A stretch of DNA of 64,000 nucleotides from Sphingomonas adhaesiva (lineage in GTDB: Bacteria; Pseudomonadota; Alphaproteobacteria; Sphingomonadales; Sphingomonadaceae). The stretch lies in NCBI RefSeq assembly GCF_002374855.1, contig NZ_NWVC01000006.1:124001-188000 (forward strand). Direction: 5' to 3'. Within the stretch, counting starts at the first letter, position 1, and each line of letters starts with the position of its first letter. The notes beneath the pieces were generated by a model, which did not search any database, was not told the origin of the DNA, and saw only the letters and a program-made list of their open reading frames with translations. Shown here in pieces: positions 1 through 8,678 of this stretch. Both the position numbers and the translations under genes were made by a program.

Positions 1-342
1 GGTCACCGCGCCGCGCGTGCCGACGCTGCCGGTCAGGCTGGCATCGGGCAGCGGGCGGCCGAGCACCGCGATCGAATAGAATTGCGCTTCGAGATATTCG
101 AGGTTCAGCGCCAGCTGCAGGATGCCGATGTCGGTGGCGACGCCGGTGCTGGTCGCGGTGGGCGAGGGCGACGGGGTGGGCGACGGGCTGGTGCTGTCGT
201 TGTTGCTGCCGCCGCACGCGGACAGCAGCGCCAGGCTGCCGGCCACCGCGGTGGAGCCGGCGGCCAGCTTGATGAAGCGGCGCCGCTCTGCCCGCCGCTG
301 GTTGGCGAGGTCGAGGGCGGCGAAGACGGAATCCTTGATCAT
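1..342 (-). CDS. Tat-exported ferritin-like lipoprotein, cut by the left window edge
   Basis: The N-terminal 114 codons of a ferritin-like domain protein are visible; the stop lies outside the window. Residues 20-25 (RRRFIK) followed by a hydrophobic stretch form a twin-arginine signal, which ends in a lipobox (LLSAC, Cys43), so the product is probably a lipoprotein exported folded to the periplasm. A Ser/Pro/Thr linker (about 46-63) leads into the first helix of the ferritin-like bundle (ALNLEYLEAQFYS). The next gene upstream has the same helix and linker style but no lipobox, so the two look like tandem duplicates. The start is the ATG at 342, because the upstream frame is closed by a stop. 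Function is unknown; metal binding is only inferred from the fold family. Confidence 0.75.
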   Translation of the reverse strand, partial: MIKDSVFAALDLANQRRAERRRFIKLAAGSTAVAGSLALLSACGGSNNDSTSPSPTPSPSPTATSTGVATDIGILQLALNLEYLEAQFYSIAVLGRPLPDASLTGSVGTRGAVT

Positions 343-400
343 GACGGCATGTCCCTGATGGGAAGGGGAAAGACGGGGGTGGGCGAGGCGCGGGGGCGCG

Positions 401-1456
401 TCAGCTCGATGCCGCGCTCGTCTTCGCCGTTCCGTTGACCCCGCTGGGGAAGAAGCCGCCCGACGTCACCGCCGCGGCGTTGAGATAGACGATGTTGAGC
501 ACCTGCGTCGGCGTGCGGCTGAACGTGATGCCGTTGCTGTTGGTGGGCACGATGTTCGCACGGTCGCCGTCGGGGGTGGACACCTTCGCCACGCCCTGAT
601 CGTCGTTGGGGGCGATGCCGCGGATCAGATCCTCCGCCGGCGCGCCGTCCAGCGCGTCGCGCGCGGCGGCGATCCCGGTCGTCCACGGGATCAGCACCGC
701 GTTCGACTGCCCGCGGCGGTACAGCAGGGTGCGGATCGTTGCGGCGTGATAGGCGTGGGTCGCCATGATCCCGGCCGCCGCCTCCAGAAAGGTCTTGTTG
801 AAGATCAGCGGCGCCGCGCCCTTGTAGGCGGTGACCGCGACATCCTTGAACAGGAAGGCGCCGATCAGGAAATTGTCGACCGAGGCGTAGGGGTCGAACG
901 TGTCGGTGGCGCCGGCGATGATCCCGGCACGGCGCGCCGCGACGCTGAACGCGCTGTTCGCGCCGACCGACAGGTCGATCGCGGGCTGCGCGATCACCGC
1001 GCTGCTGGGCAGCTGGCCGCGCAGGAAGCGCACCTGCGCCAGCGAATCGGCGGCGATCTCGCGGGCATAGGCCTGGATCACGGTTTCGGTGCCGAACGAC
1101 ACCGCGCGCCCGCCGCTCGCCGCGCCGGCGGCGCCGGTGCCGCTGATGTCGGCGGCGGCCAGCGCGCCGTTGCCGACCGCATAGGCATAATAATTCGCCT
1201 GCAGATATTCGAGGTTCAGCGCGAAGTTGAGGATGTCGACGTCGCTCAGCCCCGGCGTCGGCGTGCCGGTGGGCGAGGGAGAAGGCGACGGCGAGGGGGA
1301 AGGAGACGGCGTCGGCGTCGTCTGCGCCACCGCACGGCCGGCCAGCGTCGCCGCCGCCAGCCCGGTGCCCAGCGCGCCGGTGAAGAAGGACCGCCGGGAC
1401 GCGCGGCGCGGTTCGGGCGCGGACGGCGCCTCCATCTGATGCTCGCTATCCGTCAT
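401..1456 (-). CDS. Tat-exported ferritin-like domain protein
   Basis: This 351-aa protein begins with a twin-arginine signal (SRRSFF at residues 20-25, cleavage likely after GRAVA). A strictly alternating Ser-Pro/Thr-Pro linker follows, then a ferritin-like helical domain (helix starting ILNFALNLEYLQANYY). I start at the ATG at 1456, which has AGAAAGG about 8 bases upstream; an ATG ten codons earlier lacks a ribosome site. It is secreted and not lipidated, unlike its shorter downstream neighbour. The family (ferritin-like, often annotated DUF4439/Ferritin_2) has no settled role. The linker DNA is a near-perfect short tandem repeat at about 1255-1325 and could vary in length between strains. 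Confidence 0.8.
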   Translation of the reverse strand: MTDSEHQMEAPSAPEPRRASRRSFFTGALGTGLAAATLAGRAVAQTTPTPSPSPSPSPSPSPTGTPTPGLSDVDILNFALNLEYLQANYYAYAVGNGALAAADISGTGAAGAASGGRAVSFGTETVIQAYAREIAADSLAQVRFLRGQLPSSAVIAQPAIDLSVGANSAFSVAARRAGIIAGATDTFDPYASVDNFLIGAFLFKDVAVTAYKGAAPLIFNKTFLEAAAGIMATHAYHAATIRTLLYRRGQSNAVLIPWTTGIAAARDALDGAPAEDLIRGIAPNDDQGVAKVSTPDGDRANIVPTNSNGITFSRTPTQVLNIVYLNAAAVTSGGFFPSGVNGTAKTSAASS

Positions 1457-1908
1457 CGCAGACCCTTTCTCACTCTTACTGGCCAAGGCAACGCACCCCT
1501 AACGCGTGCGATACGGCAGGGCGAGGGGCATATTGACCCGCGCGCCGCAGGGAAACGCCCAAACGGCGAAAAGGGGGCGGGGTGTGGGGCGGCGTGTCGC
1601 CAGTGGCCGTCCCGGAATGCCGTGCGCGTTGACGGTTTCGGGAATGGGCAATTCGGGCAGGATTTTGGGATGTCGTGGCGGAGGGGCTGATCGGCGACGT
1701 GCGTGGCCGTTGCCTGTGTGTCGGCATCGGTTGCTGATCGGGACGGTAGGTGTCGACCAACTTACGTCGTTCAGCGGCCGGGACGTGAACAGCCGCTCAG
1801 GCTGAAACTTGCCGTTTGCCGCAGGGAAACCGGCTTGGCGCGAAGTTGAAGTCTTCACTTAAGGTCTTGCCAACGGAGGTCGAAACGGACCTGCGTCTGA
1901 CATAATCG
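1457..1908. other. Intergenic stretch without a recognisable gene
   Basis: About 450 bases lie between the start of the ferritin-like gene and the end of the abortive-infection-type gene. Base composition falls towards the right end. Open frames here have no ribosome sites or family features. No terminator, tRNA or clear flanking repeat was seen; the left border of the lower-GC insert probably lies around 1740-1900. Confidence 0.4.
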
Positions 1909-2715
1909 TTATCGACCAAACTTGGCCTCATCGAGCGCTCGGATGAAGCGGAGCAGGCTCAACACGGTCTCGAACACGTAGCGACCTTCGGCGATTCCAA
2001 GGATCGTGTTATCGTGCGCCAAGCTGCGATTGTTGCGCACTTGGTTGAATTGCTCGCATACTTGGACAGTGGACTTGGCGATCTTCTCGCTGAACTCGCT
2101 GATCTGACCAGCCTGACGGAGCCCGTTGATGTAGCGGCCAGCACGGGAATGCAGCGCGTCGCCATGTCCGACCGTGCCGCCGTCTCGCTCAATAAGATCG
2201 GCAAACTTCTTCATCGCGTAGGTATGTAGTCGGTCCAGTGCAGCGTGTGGTGCGTTCGCTTGGATCTCGCGTTGAATGGCCTCGACAAGTTCGGCTAACG
2301 TTGGATCGTCGCTAAATGCCTCAACGATCGCAATGTCGATCGGCTGTTCGACGCCGTCCAGCCGTGCAATCATGGCCAAGAAGTCCGCCTTGACCTTAGG
2401 CTCAAGCTCGCTGGCGAACCCGTGTCCAACGATCTCCTGCCGATACGCCCAGAATGTCCGTAGCACCTCGGCCTGTGCGCCTGGCACCAGCGACCGCAGC
2501 AGCGCGCGCAGCCGCTTGGCCTTCGAGGCGCCGTTGACCGTATAGATCGGTGCCGTGGCGTCGATCCCAAATTTGCGGCGGACGAAATCATTGAAAGTCG
2601 CATCGCTAAAATTGAGAACGTAGCCCTGTGTCATCTCCAACGCCTGATCAACAAGCCACATGTCCAGCGTGGGCTCGTTCGGATCGTTGACCAGCTTGTC
2701 GGCAAAATAGCTCAC
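1909..2715 (-). CDS. Abortive-infection (Abi_C/HEPN-like) family protein
   Basis: The protein has 268 aa. Its N-terminal half resembles the domain found in AbiJ-like and Abi_C proteins (ALEMTQGYVLNFSDATFNDF, then SKAKRLRALLRSL). The C-terminal half is all-helical and contains R-N-N-R-S-L-A-H at residues 227-234, which fits the R-polar-x(4-6)-H signature of HEPN ribonucleases. A likely role is phage-triggered RNA cleavage and growth arrest, but this is inferred from the family. The start is a GTG at 2715 with a modest GAGAA ribosome site and a TATAAG-like -10 upstream. Codon use and GC are clearly lower than in the neighbours, which indicates transfer. It stands alone, without a visible antitoxin. 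Confidence 0.6.
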   Translation of the reverse strand: MSYFADKLVNDPNEPTLDMWLVDQALEMTQGYVLNFSDATFNDFVRRKFGIDATAPIYTVNGASKAKRLRALLRSLVPGAQAEVLRTFWAYRQEIVGHGFASELEPKVKADFLAMIARLDGVEQPIDIAIVEAFSDDPTLAELVEAIQREIQANAPHAALDRLHTYAMKKFADLIERDGGTVGHGDALHSRAGRYINGLRQAGQISEFSEKIAKSTVQVCEQFNQVRNNRSLAHDNTILGIAEGRYVFETVLSLLRFIRALDEAKFGR

Positions 2716-3305
2716 TGATTCTCGCCCGACCTTATACAGTTGGTCGATCCTTACCGAGCATGATCATGACAGCGCTTGTACTGATGCCCATCCGGCGCCT
2801 TTCTTTGGGCTATAATGCCCCTGCCTTCGTCGCGCGTAAAGCGCGCTGCGCGGTCGATGAGCCTGCTTCGTGCCAATCGCTGCGCGAGTTTACGTCCACT
2901 TTCTCAAGGTGTGTGCCGGAAGCGGTCTGTCCGTGACCGGCCCATTTTCAGCGGATCTGCGATGCCGGTGAGAGACTCGCTGAGTGTCAGCTTCAAAAAG
3001 TAGCAGCCGTTCGAATGTCCTCCCGGAACGGCGGCAAAGTCCCACCTCTTGCCATTTTGGACGGCGAAGCGCGTCCAGCGATTCGATCGTTTTCAAGAAT
3101 GGCGGGCGTCTCGTCTGGCGCGATCCGCTCTTTTCCAGACGTTCGGCCGCCAACTTACCCCTTGCGGTTATTCGGCACGGTGGATGCCGGGACAGGCCCG
3201 GCATGACGGGGAGGGCGTGAAGGAACGCCGCGGGGGAGGCGACGCCCGCCCTGGACCGAACGGTGACCGTCCGGCCCGCCCGGGTCGCCGCCGCCCCCTT
3301 CGCGC
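2716..3305. other. Long non-coding gap, right flank of the lower-GC insert
   Basis: About 590 bases carry no convincing gene. The left part holds the promoter region of the abortive-infection gene. The right end has an imperfect intergenic palindrome (3178-3211). The middle has short frames with no family resemblance; degraded foreign DNA is possible but I cannot show it. Confidence 0.4.
3178..3211. repeat. Dispersed intergenic palindrome (GGATGCCGGG...CCCGGCATGACGG)
   Basis: The arms GCCGGG and CCCGGC are separated by ACAGG and followed by CATGACGG. The same design occurs at 22081-22113, and related GTCACCCCGG palindromes occur at 5490, 21915 and 22021. These are short dispersed repeats typical of sphingomonad intergenic DNA; here the element lies just beyond the 3' end of the MipA gene. 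Confidence 0.6.
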
Positions 3306-4190
3306 TCAGAACGTATAGCCGATGCCGACCGCGCCCAGCCACTGGCTGCGCGATCCGGCGATCGAGACCAGCGGCGAATCGCCATAGTCATTGAGCATCC
3401 GCTTGTAGCTGCCGCCCGCGATCAGCTTCACGCCCTTCAGGAGGTTGCCGGTCAGCGAATAGGTGCCCGCCAGCCCGACGGTCCAGTGCTTCCACCCGCC
3501 GCGCGCCTGATATTGCGGCAGGCCGCTGCGCGCCGCGGCGGCGGCGTCGACCGAGAAATAGGTTCGGCCGAACTTGCTTTCGACCCGCTCGGCAGCGGCG
3601 AACAGACCGACCGCGGCCTTGAGGCTGAGCGGGGTGAAATAGTTGATCGACGGGGTCAGGATGCCGCTCTTGTGCACGCCGTTGACGTCGTAGCGATAGC
3701 TGATCGAGGCCGACAGCTTGTCGTACGGGCTGGTCAGCACGCCGGTCTTGCCGATGCCGGCATAGCCGCCCAGCTCGATCGCGGTGCCGACCTTGCCCAG
3801 CGCCTTGATGCGCGGATCGTCGATCGGGTTCACGCTGTTGCGGTTGAAGTTGATGACGCCGACCGGCCCCAGCTGCACGTCCCACGTCGGGCCGGGCTGG
3901 TTGGGGATGAGGTCGATCGAGGCGCGGTTGCCCAGGATGGTGAAGGCATGGCCGCCGACCGATCCGATCGCCGCCGGGCCGGGGACGAGGCGATAGTCGT
4001 CCGACCCTTCGTAATCGGGCAGATAGGCGCCGGCGACCGCGACGGTGACGGTATCGCCGCCCATCGCGGGATCCGGCAGCGCATTGGGTTCGGCCGGCGC
4101 GTTGACGGTTTGCGCGGTCGCGGGAACGGCGAGCACCGCCAGCGCGGCGGCGAGCGTCGCGCGGATCGCGACATGAGGCAGGATGGACAC
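3306..4190 (-). CDS. MipA/OmpV family outer-membrane protein
   Basis: This is a 294-aa beta-barrel of the MipA/OmpV family. It has a cleavable signal (hydrophobic run ending AVPATAQ), then alternating amphipathic strands, an early YLPDYEGSDDYRLVPGP segment typical of the family, and a C-terminal aromatic residue (GYTF) as expected for outer-membrane insertion. MipA proteins are described as scaffolds for murein enzymes or as cation-inducible porin-like proteins; the role here is unknown. I prefer the GTG at 4190, which has GGAAAG just upstream, over a TTG 12 codons earlier. A small hairpin (CCCCGG...CCGGGG, about 4198-4216) separates it from the DUF2141 gene. Confidence 0.8.
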   Translation of the reverse strand: MSILPHVAIRATLAAALAVLAVPATAQTVNAPAEPNALPDPAMGGDTVTVAVAGAYLPDYEGSDDYRLVPGPAAIGSVGGHAFTILGNRASIDLIPNQPGPTWDVQLGPVGVINFNRNSVNPIDDPRIKALGKVGTAIELGGYAGIGKTGVLTSPYDKLSASISYRYDVNGVHKSGILTPSINYFTPLSLKAAVGLFAAAERVESKFGRTYFSVDAAAAARSGLPQYQARGGWKHWTVGLAGTYSLTGNLLKGVKLIAGGSYKRMLNDYGDSPLVSIAGSRSQWLGAVGIGYTF

Positions 4191-4258
4191 GGAACTTTCC
4201 CCCGGATTGATACCGGGGCGCAACAAAGGAGCAAGAATTCCGGTTCCGCGTTCGCGCG

Positions 4259-4693
4259 CTACAGGATGTAACGCATCGTCACCTGTTGCGTTTCGGCATC
4301 ACTGTCGAGCGTGAAGCGCGCCGCGGTGAAGCGCGGCGGGCCGAAGCGGATCGGCGGGTTGCGCGAAAAGCCGAAGCCTTCCTTGGGAATGCCCGCGAAC
4401 GTATCCAGCTTGGCGTTGTCGTTTTCGTCGTGGATCACCGCGATCGCATAATCGCCGCGCGGCAGCGCGCCGAAGCGGAAGCTGTGCTGCGCGGCGGGGA
4501 TCGAGCGGGTGACCGCGTGGCGATCGTCGATGCAATTGGGGAAATTGTCCGGATCGGCGGTCAGGCAGACGCGGATCGACCCCTTGGCCGAGCGCAGGTG
4601 ATCGAGCGCGACGTCAAGCGACCCGACCGGCGCCGCCCCCACCAGCGGCATCGCGCCGACCGCCATCGCCCCCGCGACGGCCAGCCTGCGCAT
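4259..4693 (-). CDS. DUF2141 domain protein, exported
   Basis: The 144-aa protein has a signal-like N-terminus (MRRLAVAGAMAVGAMPLVGAA) followed by a DUF2141 domain: a beta-rich fold with the family's GDYAIAVIHDENDNAKLD block and the motif IPKEGFGFSRN. The function of the family is unknown; it is periplasmic and often sits next to sterol desaturase/hydroxylase or carotenoid genes, as here. The start at 4693 is chosen because the signal peptide begins there. It lies 80 bases inside the 3' end of the upstream desaturase frame, so the two genes overlap in different frames and may be translationally coupled. Confidence 0.7.
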   Translation of the reverse strand: MRRLAVAGAMAVGAMPLVGAAPVGSLDVALDHLRSAKGSIRVCLTADPDNFPNCIDDRHAVTRSIPAAQHSFRFGALPRGDYAIAVIHDENDNAKLDTFAGIPKEGFGFSRNPPIRFGPPRFTAARFTLDSDAETQQVTMRYIL

Positions 4694-5417
4694 GCGCGCG
4701 CGCGAAATCGCCCAACCCCTCGTCGGTGCCGCAGACGCGGTCCCAGAACCGGAAATACAGTCCATAATTGCACCCGTACCGCTCATGATGCCGCTGATGG
4801 TGGCTGGCGGTGATCAGCCAGCGCCCCACTATCCCCCCCCACATGAACCGCGGAAAAACCTCCCACCCCATATGGTTGGTGACCCCCATAACGGTCATCA
4901 CCGTCAGCACCAACGCCAGTGCGCCGACATGGATCGGAATCACGAACACCAGTAGCGGAATGGCCACAGCGCCGGTCAGCGCCTCCACCGGGTGGAACGC
5001 CATCGCGGCCCAGGCGGTCGGCGGGCGGCTGGCGTGGTGGACGGCATGGGCGACGCGGAACACGCGCGGGCGGTGCATCCAGCGATGCGTCCAGTAGAAC
5101 CAGGTGTCGTGCGCGGCGAGGTACAGCAGCACCGACAACGGCCAGTACCACAGCGGAAAGGCGTGGACGTCGGCGTAGATGCGCGTCCAGCCGCGGTTCT
5201 GCCAGCCCCAGGCGATCACCCCGGCGGGCAGGCCGTAGATCGCGGCGGAGGCGAGGCTCCACGCGATCTCGCGCCGGATCTGCGGGTCGAGCCCGGCATA
5301 CAGGCCGCGGTGGCGTAGCCGCGTCGCCAGCGCGAACCCGCCGCTGGCCAGCAGGTACCGCACCGCGACGATCGCGGCCATCGCCAGCGCGGACAGGAGG
5401 ATCGGCACGACGGGCAT
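4614..5417 (-). CDS. Sterol desaturase / fatty-acid hydroxylase family membrane protein
   Basis: This 267-aa integral membrane di-iron hydroxylase carries the histidine motifs of the family in order: HDTWFYWTHRWMH, HAVHH and HHQRHH, with several hydrophobic helices between them. Such enzymes hydroxylate or desaturate sterols, fatty acids or carotenoids; the substrate cannot be told from the sequence. The start is the ATG at 5417, before the first membrane helix. The last 30 or so residues are Gly/Arg/Ala-rich, lie in the overlap with the DUF2141 gene and do not look like part of the family fold. The real C-terminus may therefore be shorter in related strains, or a frameshift may have lengthened it. 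Confidence 0.8.
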   Translation of the reverse strand: MPVVPILLSALAMAAIVAVRYLLASGGFALATRLRHRGLYAGLDPQIRREIAWSLASAAIYGLPAGVIAWGWQNRGWTRIYADVHAFPLWYWPLSVLLYLAAHDTWFYWTHRWMHRPRVFRVAHAVHHASRPPTAWAAMAFHPVEALTGAVAIPLLVFVIPIHVGALALVLTVMTVMGVTNHMGWEVFPRFMWGGIVGRWLITASHHQRHHERYGCNYGLYFRFWDRVCGTDEGLGDFARAHAQAGRRGGDGGRRDAAGGGGAGRVA

Positions 5418-5489
5418 GGCGCCGCTTGTAGGCGCCGCGGCGCGGGGCGGCAACGGCGGGCCTTTCCCGCGATCCATCGGCGAGCAACC

Positions 5490-5517
5490 GTCACCCCGGC
5501 GAAGGCCGGGGTCTCCC
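5490..5517. repeat. Dispersed intergenic palindrome (GTCACCCCGGCGAAGGCCGGGGTCTCC)
   Basis: The arms ACCCCGGC and GCCGGGGT flank GAAG. It sits between the AsmA gene and the desaturase gene, followed by a second, imperfect copy (GGCCCCAGCCTGCGCTGGGGC, about 5549-5569). It matches the repeats at 21915 and 22021 and could fold as a terminator-like hairpin. Confidence 0.6.
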
Positions 5518-5579
5518 GGTAATGGGGCGGGGAATGGGTCGCGGGAGGCCCCAGCCTGCGCTGGGGCGACGTTGGTAGC

Positions 5580-7682
5580 CTAGAAGATCCCGAGGAACTT
5601 CTTGCGCTTGGGCGCCGCCGGCGTCGCGGTGGACGCGCGGCCGTCGCCCAGGTCGGTGCGCGGCTCGCCCTTGTCGGTGCGCTGGGCGGCGGCGGTGCGC
5701 GCGGCGAGCACCGGGCCGCATTGCGCCGCCTTGGCATCGCCCGGATCGACGAACGCCAGGATGCCGGCAAGCGGCGTCGCCACCACCGCCAGCCCCAGCC
5801 CGGCGCCGGCGCGCGCCAGCAGCTGCGGCGTGATGACGTTCAGCCCCGGCTGCGCGAAGGTGCCGGTGATGCCGACCGGCGACTGGCCGGAAAACAGGCT
5901 AAACTTCTTCGCATCGGCGCGCACCGCGATGTCCACGCCCTCGCTGCGGAAACTGAACCCGCCGCGGCCCAGGATGACGTTCTTGGTCGTGTCGATCAGG
6001 ATCGGGTCCGCCGCCGCCAGCCCGCCGCGCACGGTGAAGGCGACCAGCCCGCAGTTGATCCGCACCGGCTCCTTCAGCTGATCGGCGAACATCTTCTGCA
6101 TGAAGGTGCCGATATCCAGCTCCGCCAGCTGGACGTTGCGCGTCCACAGGCTGCCGGCGGGGATGACGAAGGCGATGCGGCCGTTGGCGGTGGCGAGCGA
6201 ATCGTGGAGCGAATCGCCGCGCCCGGCCAGCTGGATGCGCCCGCGGATCGTCCCGGTCGTCCCCGCCTCCGCCACGCCATAGCCCGCCAGCAGCCGCCCG
6301 AGCGGCGTGGGGGCGAGGCGGATGTCGTAGCGGATCGCGGACGGACGCTGGCGGGTGTCGAAGACGAGGTCCGACGCGACGTTGCCGCGCGCCATCGCGA
6401 AGGTGAGCGGCGACAGCGCCAGCCGCCCGTCCGCCAGCTTCAGCGTCAGGTCGACGTCCGACACCGGCACGCGGCGCGAACGGACCGCGGCGACATGCCA
6501 GACGAGGTCGGCGTCGAACCGCTGCATCGTCGCCACCGGCAGTTCGGCATCGGGCAGCAACCGCGCGGGGGCCGCGCCGGTCGCGGCGGCGGCGGCGACC
6601 GCGCCCTTGGTCGCGACGATATCGGGATTGTAGCCGATGAACGGCGCGGCATCGACGATGTCGAGCCGCCGCGTCTCCAGCCGCGAATCGAGGTGCAGCC
6701 GATCGCCGTTGGTGACGGTGAGCCGCCCGGCCAGGTCGCTGTCGCCGAACGTGCCGGCCAACCGCGTGAAGCGATATTCCTGCCCCTGCTGCACCAGCTG
6801 CGCGCGCAGGCGATAGGTGCGCGTATTGGGGATCGCGACGCCGATGATCCCCAGCAGCGCCGCCAGGTTGCGCCCGCGCGCCCGCACCGCCAGCGGCACG
6901 CCCTCCACCTGCGCGAGGCTGGGCAGCGTGCCGGTGACGTCGATGGCATTGCCCGCGGCGCGGGCGCGCATCGCCAGCTGGTTGCGCCCGCGCGCGACCG
7001 TGGTGTCGGGGGACAGCAGCCGCGCGACGAGCGTGAACGGCGTGTCGCGCAGCACGCCCGATCCCGTCACGCCGACCGCCTGCCCGATGCGTGCGTCGGT
7101 GGAGCGGATCGTGTCGAGCGCCGCCTGCGTTTCCAGCCGCATCCGCGGATCGCGGTAGCGCACGGTCGTGCCCGCGATCGTCGCGCGGTCGATCCGCGGC
7201 AGGTCGAGCGGCTTGCCCGAGCCCTTCTTCTCGCTGAACGTCCAGGTATTGCGATCGTGCGCGGCGTTCCATTCCAGATCGACCGCGCCATCGGTCAGGT
7301 CCAGCCAGTGGAAGCGCCGCTTGCCGAACAGCAGCGACAGCGGCGCGATGCGCGAATCGATCCGTTCGGCGGTGAACAGATACGGGCGCGTCGCCCAGCC
7401 GGGGTTCGATACCGACAGCTTCTCGGCATAGAAGGTGAGGCGCAGCGGCGAGAAATAGAGCCGAAAGTCGCCGCCGACGGTGACGGTGCGGTTGGTCAGC
7501 CGGCCGGCGACCGATTCGAACGGATGCTTGAGGAAGCGGCCCTTGGTGACGAACAGCACCAGCCAGATCGCGAACAGCACCGCCAGCACGCCCAGCGCGA
7601 CGCGCGCCGCCACCCGCGCGATGCGGCGCGCGCGGGGCTGCGCGGCGGTGGGCGCGGGCGGGCCGGGGGCGGTCGTTGCCAT
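5580..7682 (-). CDS. AsmA family inner-membrane protein
   Basis: The 700-aa protein has a single N-terminal membrane helix (about residues 24-46, ARVALGVLAVLFAIWLVLFV) and a long periplasmic part made of repeated beta-strands, as in AsmA/TamB-like proteins that bridge or influence lipid traffic to the outer membrane. The N-terminal AsmA block (LTNRTVTVGGDFRLYFSPL) and the C-terminal AsmA_2-type block (AELDIGTFMQKMFADQL) are both recognisable. It is transcribed away from the ribosomal protein genes. The C-terminal tail is Ala/Pro/Lys-rich. The start at 7682 gives a short cytoplasmic tail before the helix. Confidence 0.8.
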   Translation of the reverse strand: MATTAPGPPAPTAAQPRARRIARVAARVALGVLAVLFAIWLVLFVTKGRFLKHPFESVAGRLTNRTVTVGGDFRLYFSPLRLTFYAEKLSVSNPGWATRPYLFTAERIDSRIAPLSLLFGKRRFHWLDLTDGAVDLEWNAAHDRNTWTFSEKKGSGKPLDLPRIDRATIAGTTVRYRDPRMRLETQAALDTIRSTDARIGQAVGVTGSGVLRDTPFTLVARLLSPDTTVARGRNQLAMRARAAGNAIDVTGTLPSLAQVEGVPLAVRARGRNLAALLGIIGVAIPNTRTYRLRAQLVQQGQEYRFTRLAGTFGDSDLAGRLTVTNGDRLHLDSRLETRRLDIVDAAPFIGYNPDIVATKGAVAAAAATGAAPARLLPDAELPVATMQRFDADLVWHVAAVRSRRVPVSDVDLTLKLADGRLALSPLTFAMARGNVASDLVFDTRQRPSAIRYDIRLAPTPLGRLLAGYGVAEAGTTGTIRGRIQLAGRGDSLHDSLATANGRIAFVIPAGSLWTRNVQLAELDIGTFMQKMFADQLKEPVRINCGLVAFTVRGGLAAADPILIDTTKNVILGRGGFSFRSEGVDIAVRADAKKFSLFSGQSPVGITGTFAQPGLNVITPQLLARAGAGLGLAVVATPLAGILAFVDPGDAKAAQCGPVLAARTAAAQRTDKGEPRTDLGDGRASTATPAAPKRKKFLGIF

Positions 7683-7845
7683 GGCGGCACAATCGCCGCG
7701 GCGCGCCGCCGGTTCCCGACGGTTGCTTTTCGCGATGCGTTCGGCTAGGCGGCCCGCTTCTCGAGCGACAGGTGCTTGACGACGGCCCGGCCATCAAGGG
7801 CTGCCGCGGCCGTCCAGCCTCATCGCTCTTAACGAAAGGACCAAA

Positions 7846-8049
7846 ATGCCCAAGCTCAAGACCAAGAGCGGCGTCAAGAAGCGCTTCAAGCTCACCGCCA
7901 CCGGCAAGCTCAAGCACGGCGTCGCCGGCAAGCGCCACCGCCTCATCAGCCACAACGGCAAGTACATCCGCCAGAACCGCGGCACCACGGTGCTGTCGAA
8001 GGCCGACACCGCGACGGTGAAGGCCTGGGCGCCGTACGGCCTGAACTGA
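7846..8049 (+). CDS. rpmI: 50S ribosomal protein L35
   Basis: This 67-aa, very basic protein begins [20 protein letters not shown], the L35 signature. It is part of the large ribosomal subunit. AAAGGA lies just upstream of the start. It is followed after 20 bases by rplT, the usual pair. The common upstream partner infC is not adjacent, so the operon here starts at rpmI. Confidence 0.97.
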   Translation: MPKLKTKSGVKKRFKLTATGKLKHGVAGKRHRLISHNGKYIRQNRGTTVLSKADTATVKAWAPYGLN

Positions 8050-8069
8050 GCGACGAGGAGGAATAAGAT

Positions 8070-8435
8070 ATGGCACGCGTCAAGCGGGGCGTAACCACTC
8101 GCGCCAAGCACAAGAACATCCTGGAACAGGCCAAGGGCTATCGCGGTCGTCGCAAGAACACGATCCGCGTCGCCCGTCAGGCGGTCGAGAAGGCCGGCCA
8201 GTACGCCTATCGCGACCGCAAGGTGAAGAAGCGCACCTTCCGCGGCCTGTGGATCCAGCGCATCAACGCCGGCGTCCGCGCCGAAGGGCTGACCTACAGC
8301 CAGTTCATGCACGGCCTGAAGCTGGCCGGCGTCGAACTGGACCGCAAGGTGCTGGCCGATATCGCGATGCACGAGGGCGAAGCCTTCTCCGCGATCATCG
8401 CGCAGGCCAAGGCGGCGCTGCCCCAGGCGGCGTAA
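8070..8435 (+). CDS. rplT: 50S ribosomal protein L20
   Basis: The 121-aa L20 begins [20 protein letters not shown] and continues with the [22 protein letters not shown] block of this rRNA-binding assembly protein. It has a good ribosome site (GAGGAG) and lies in one transcript with rpmI. A strong intrinsic terminator follows at 8464-8497. Confidence 0.97.
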   Translation: MARVKRGVTTRAKHKNILEQAKGYRGRRKNTIRVARQAVEKAGQYAYRDRKVKKRTFRGLWIQRINAGVRAEGLTYSQFMHGLKLAGVELDRKVLADIAMHEGEAFSAIIAQAKAALPQAA

Positions 8436-8463
8436 GCCGGGCGGCATATCGCTGACAAGGATC

Positions 8464-8497
8464 GGGCGTCGGTGGCAACACCGGCGCCCGTTTCGTT
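8464..8497 (+). terminator. Intrinsic terminator of rpmI-rplT
   Basis: An 11-bp stem (GGGCGTCGGTG with CACCGGCGCCC, one G-U pair) closes on a GCAA tetraloop of the GNRA type and is followed by TTTCGTT. Placement 28 bases after the rplT stop fits. Confidence 0.85.
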
Positions 8498-8678
8498 GTG
8501 GGGGATGTTCCCAACCTTTGCGCTGAGGATAGGCTAAGCCTGTGGAAGCCTCGTCACAAAGCGCGCGCGCGACCCTCGCCGCCCCCTCGACAAGCTGAAC
8601 GGCTTCTCAAGGAAAACGGTGGTGCGGTAAAGCCTTTGCCCAACAAGGCCGCCGCGCGTGTGCGTAGACAGATATCCG

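Noticed and set aside
1255..1325. Short tandem repeat that might suggest a CRISPR or satellite
   Set aside because: It is the coding sequence of the Ser-Pro linker, with no spacers.
2890..3342. A 150-codon minus-strand frame in the gap next to the abortive-infection gene
   Set aside because: It runs through an intergenic palindrome and the end of the MipA gene, has no ribosome site and shows no protein-like pattern.
5721..7748. Long plus-strand open frame opposite the AsmA gene
   Set aside because: Extreme Arg/Gln/Asp content typical of antisense frames; the AsmA frame has a clear membrane helix and domain pattern.
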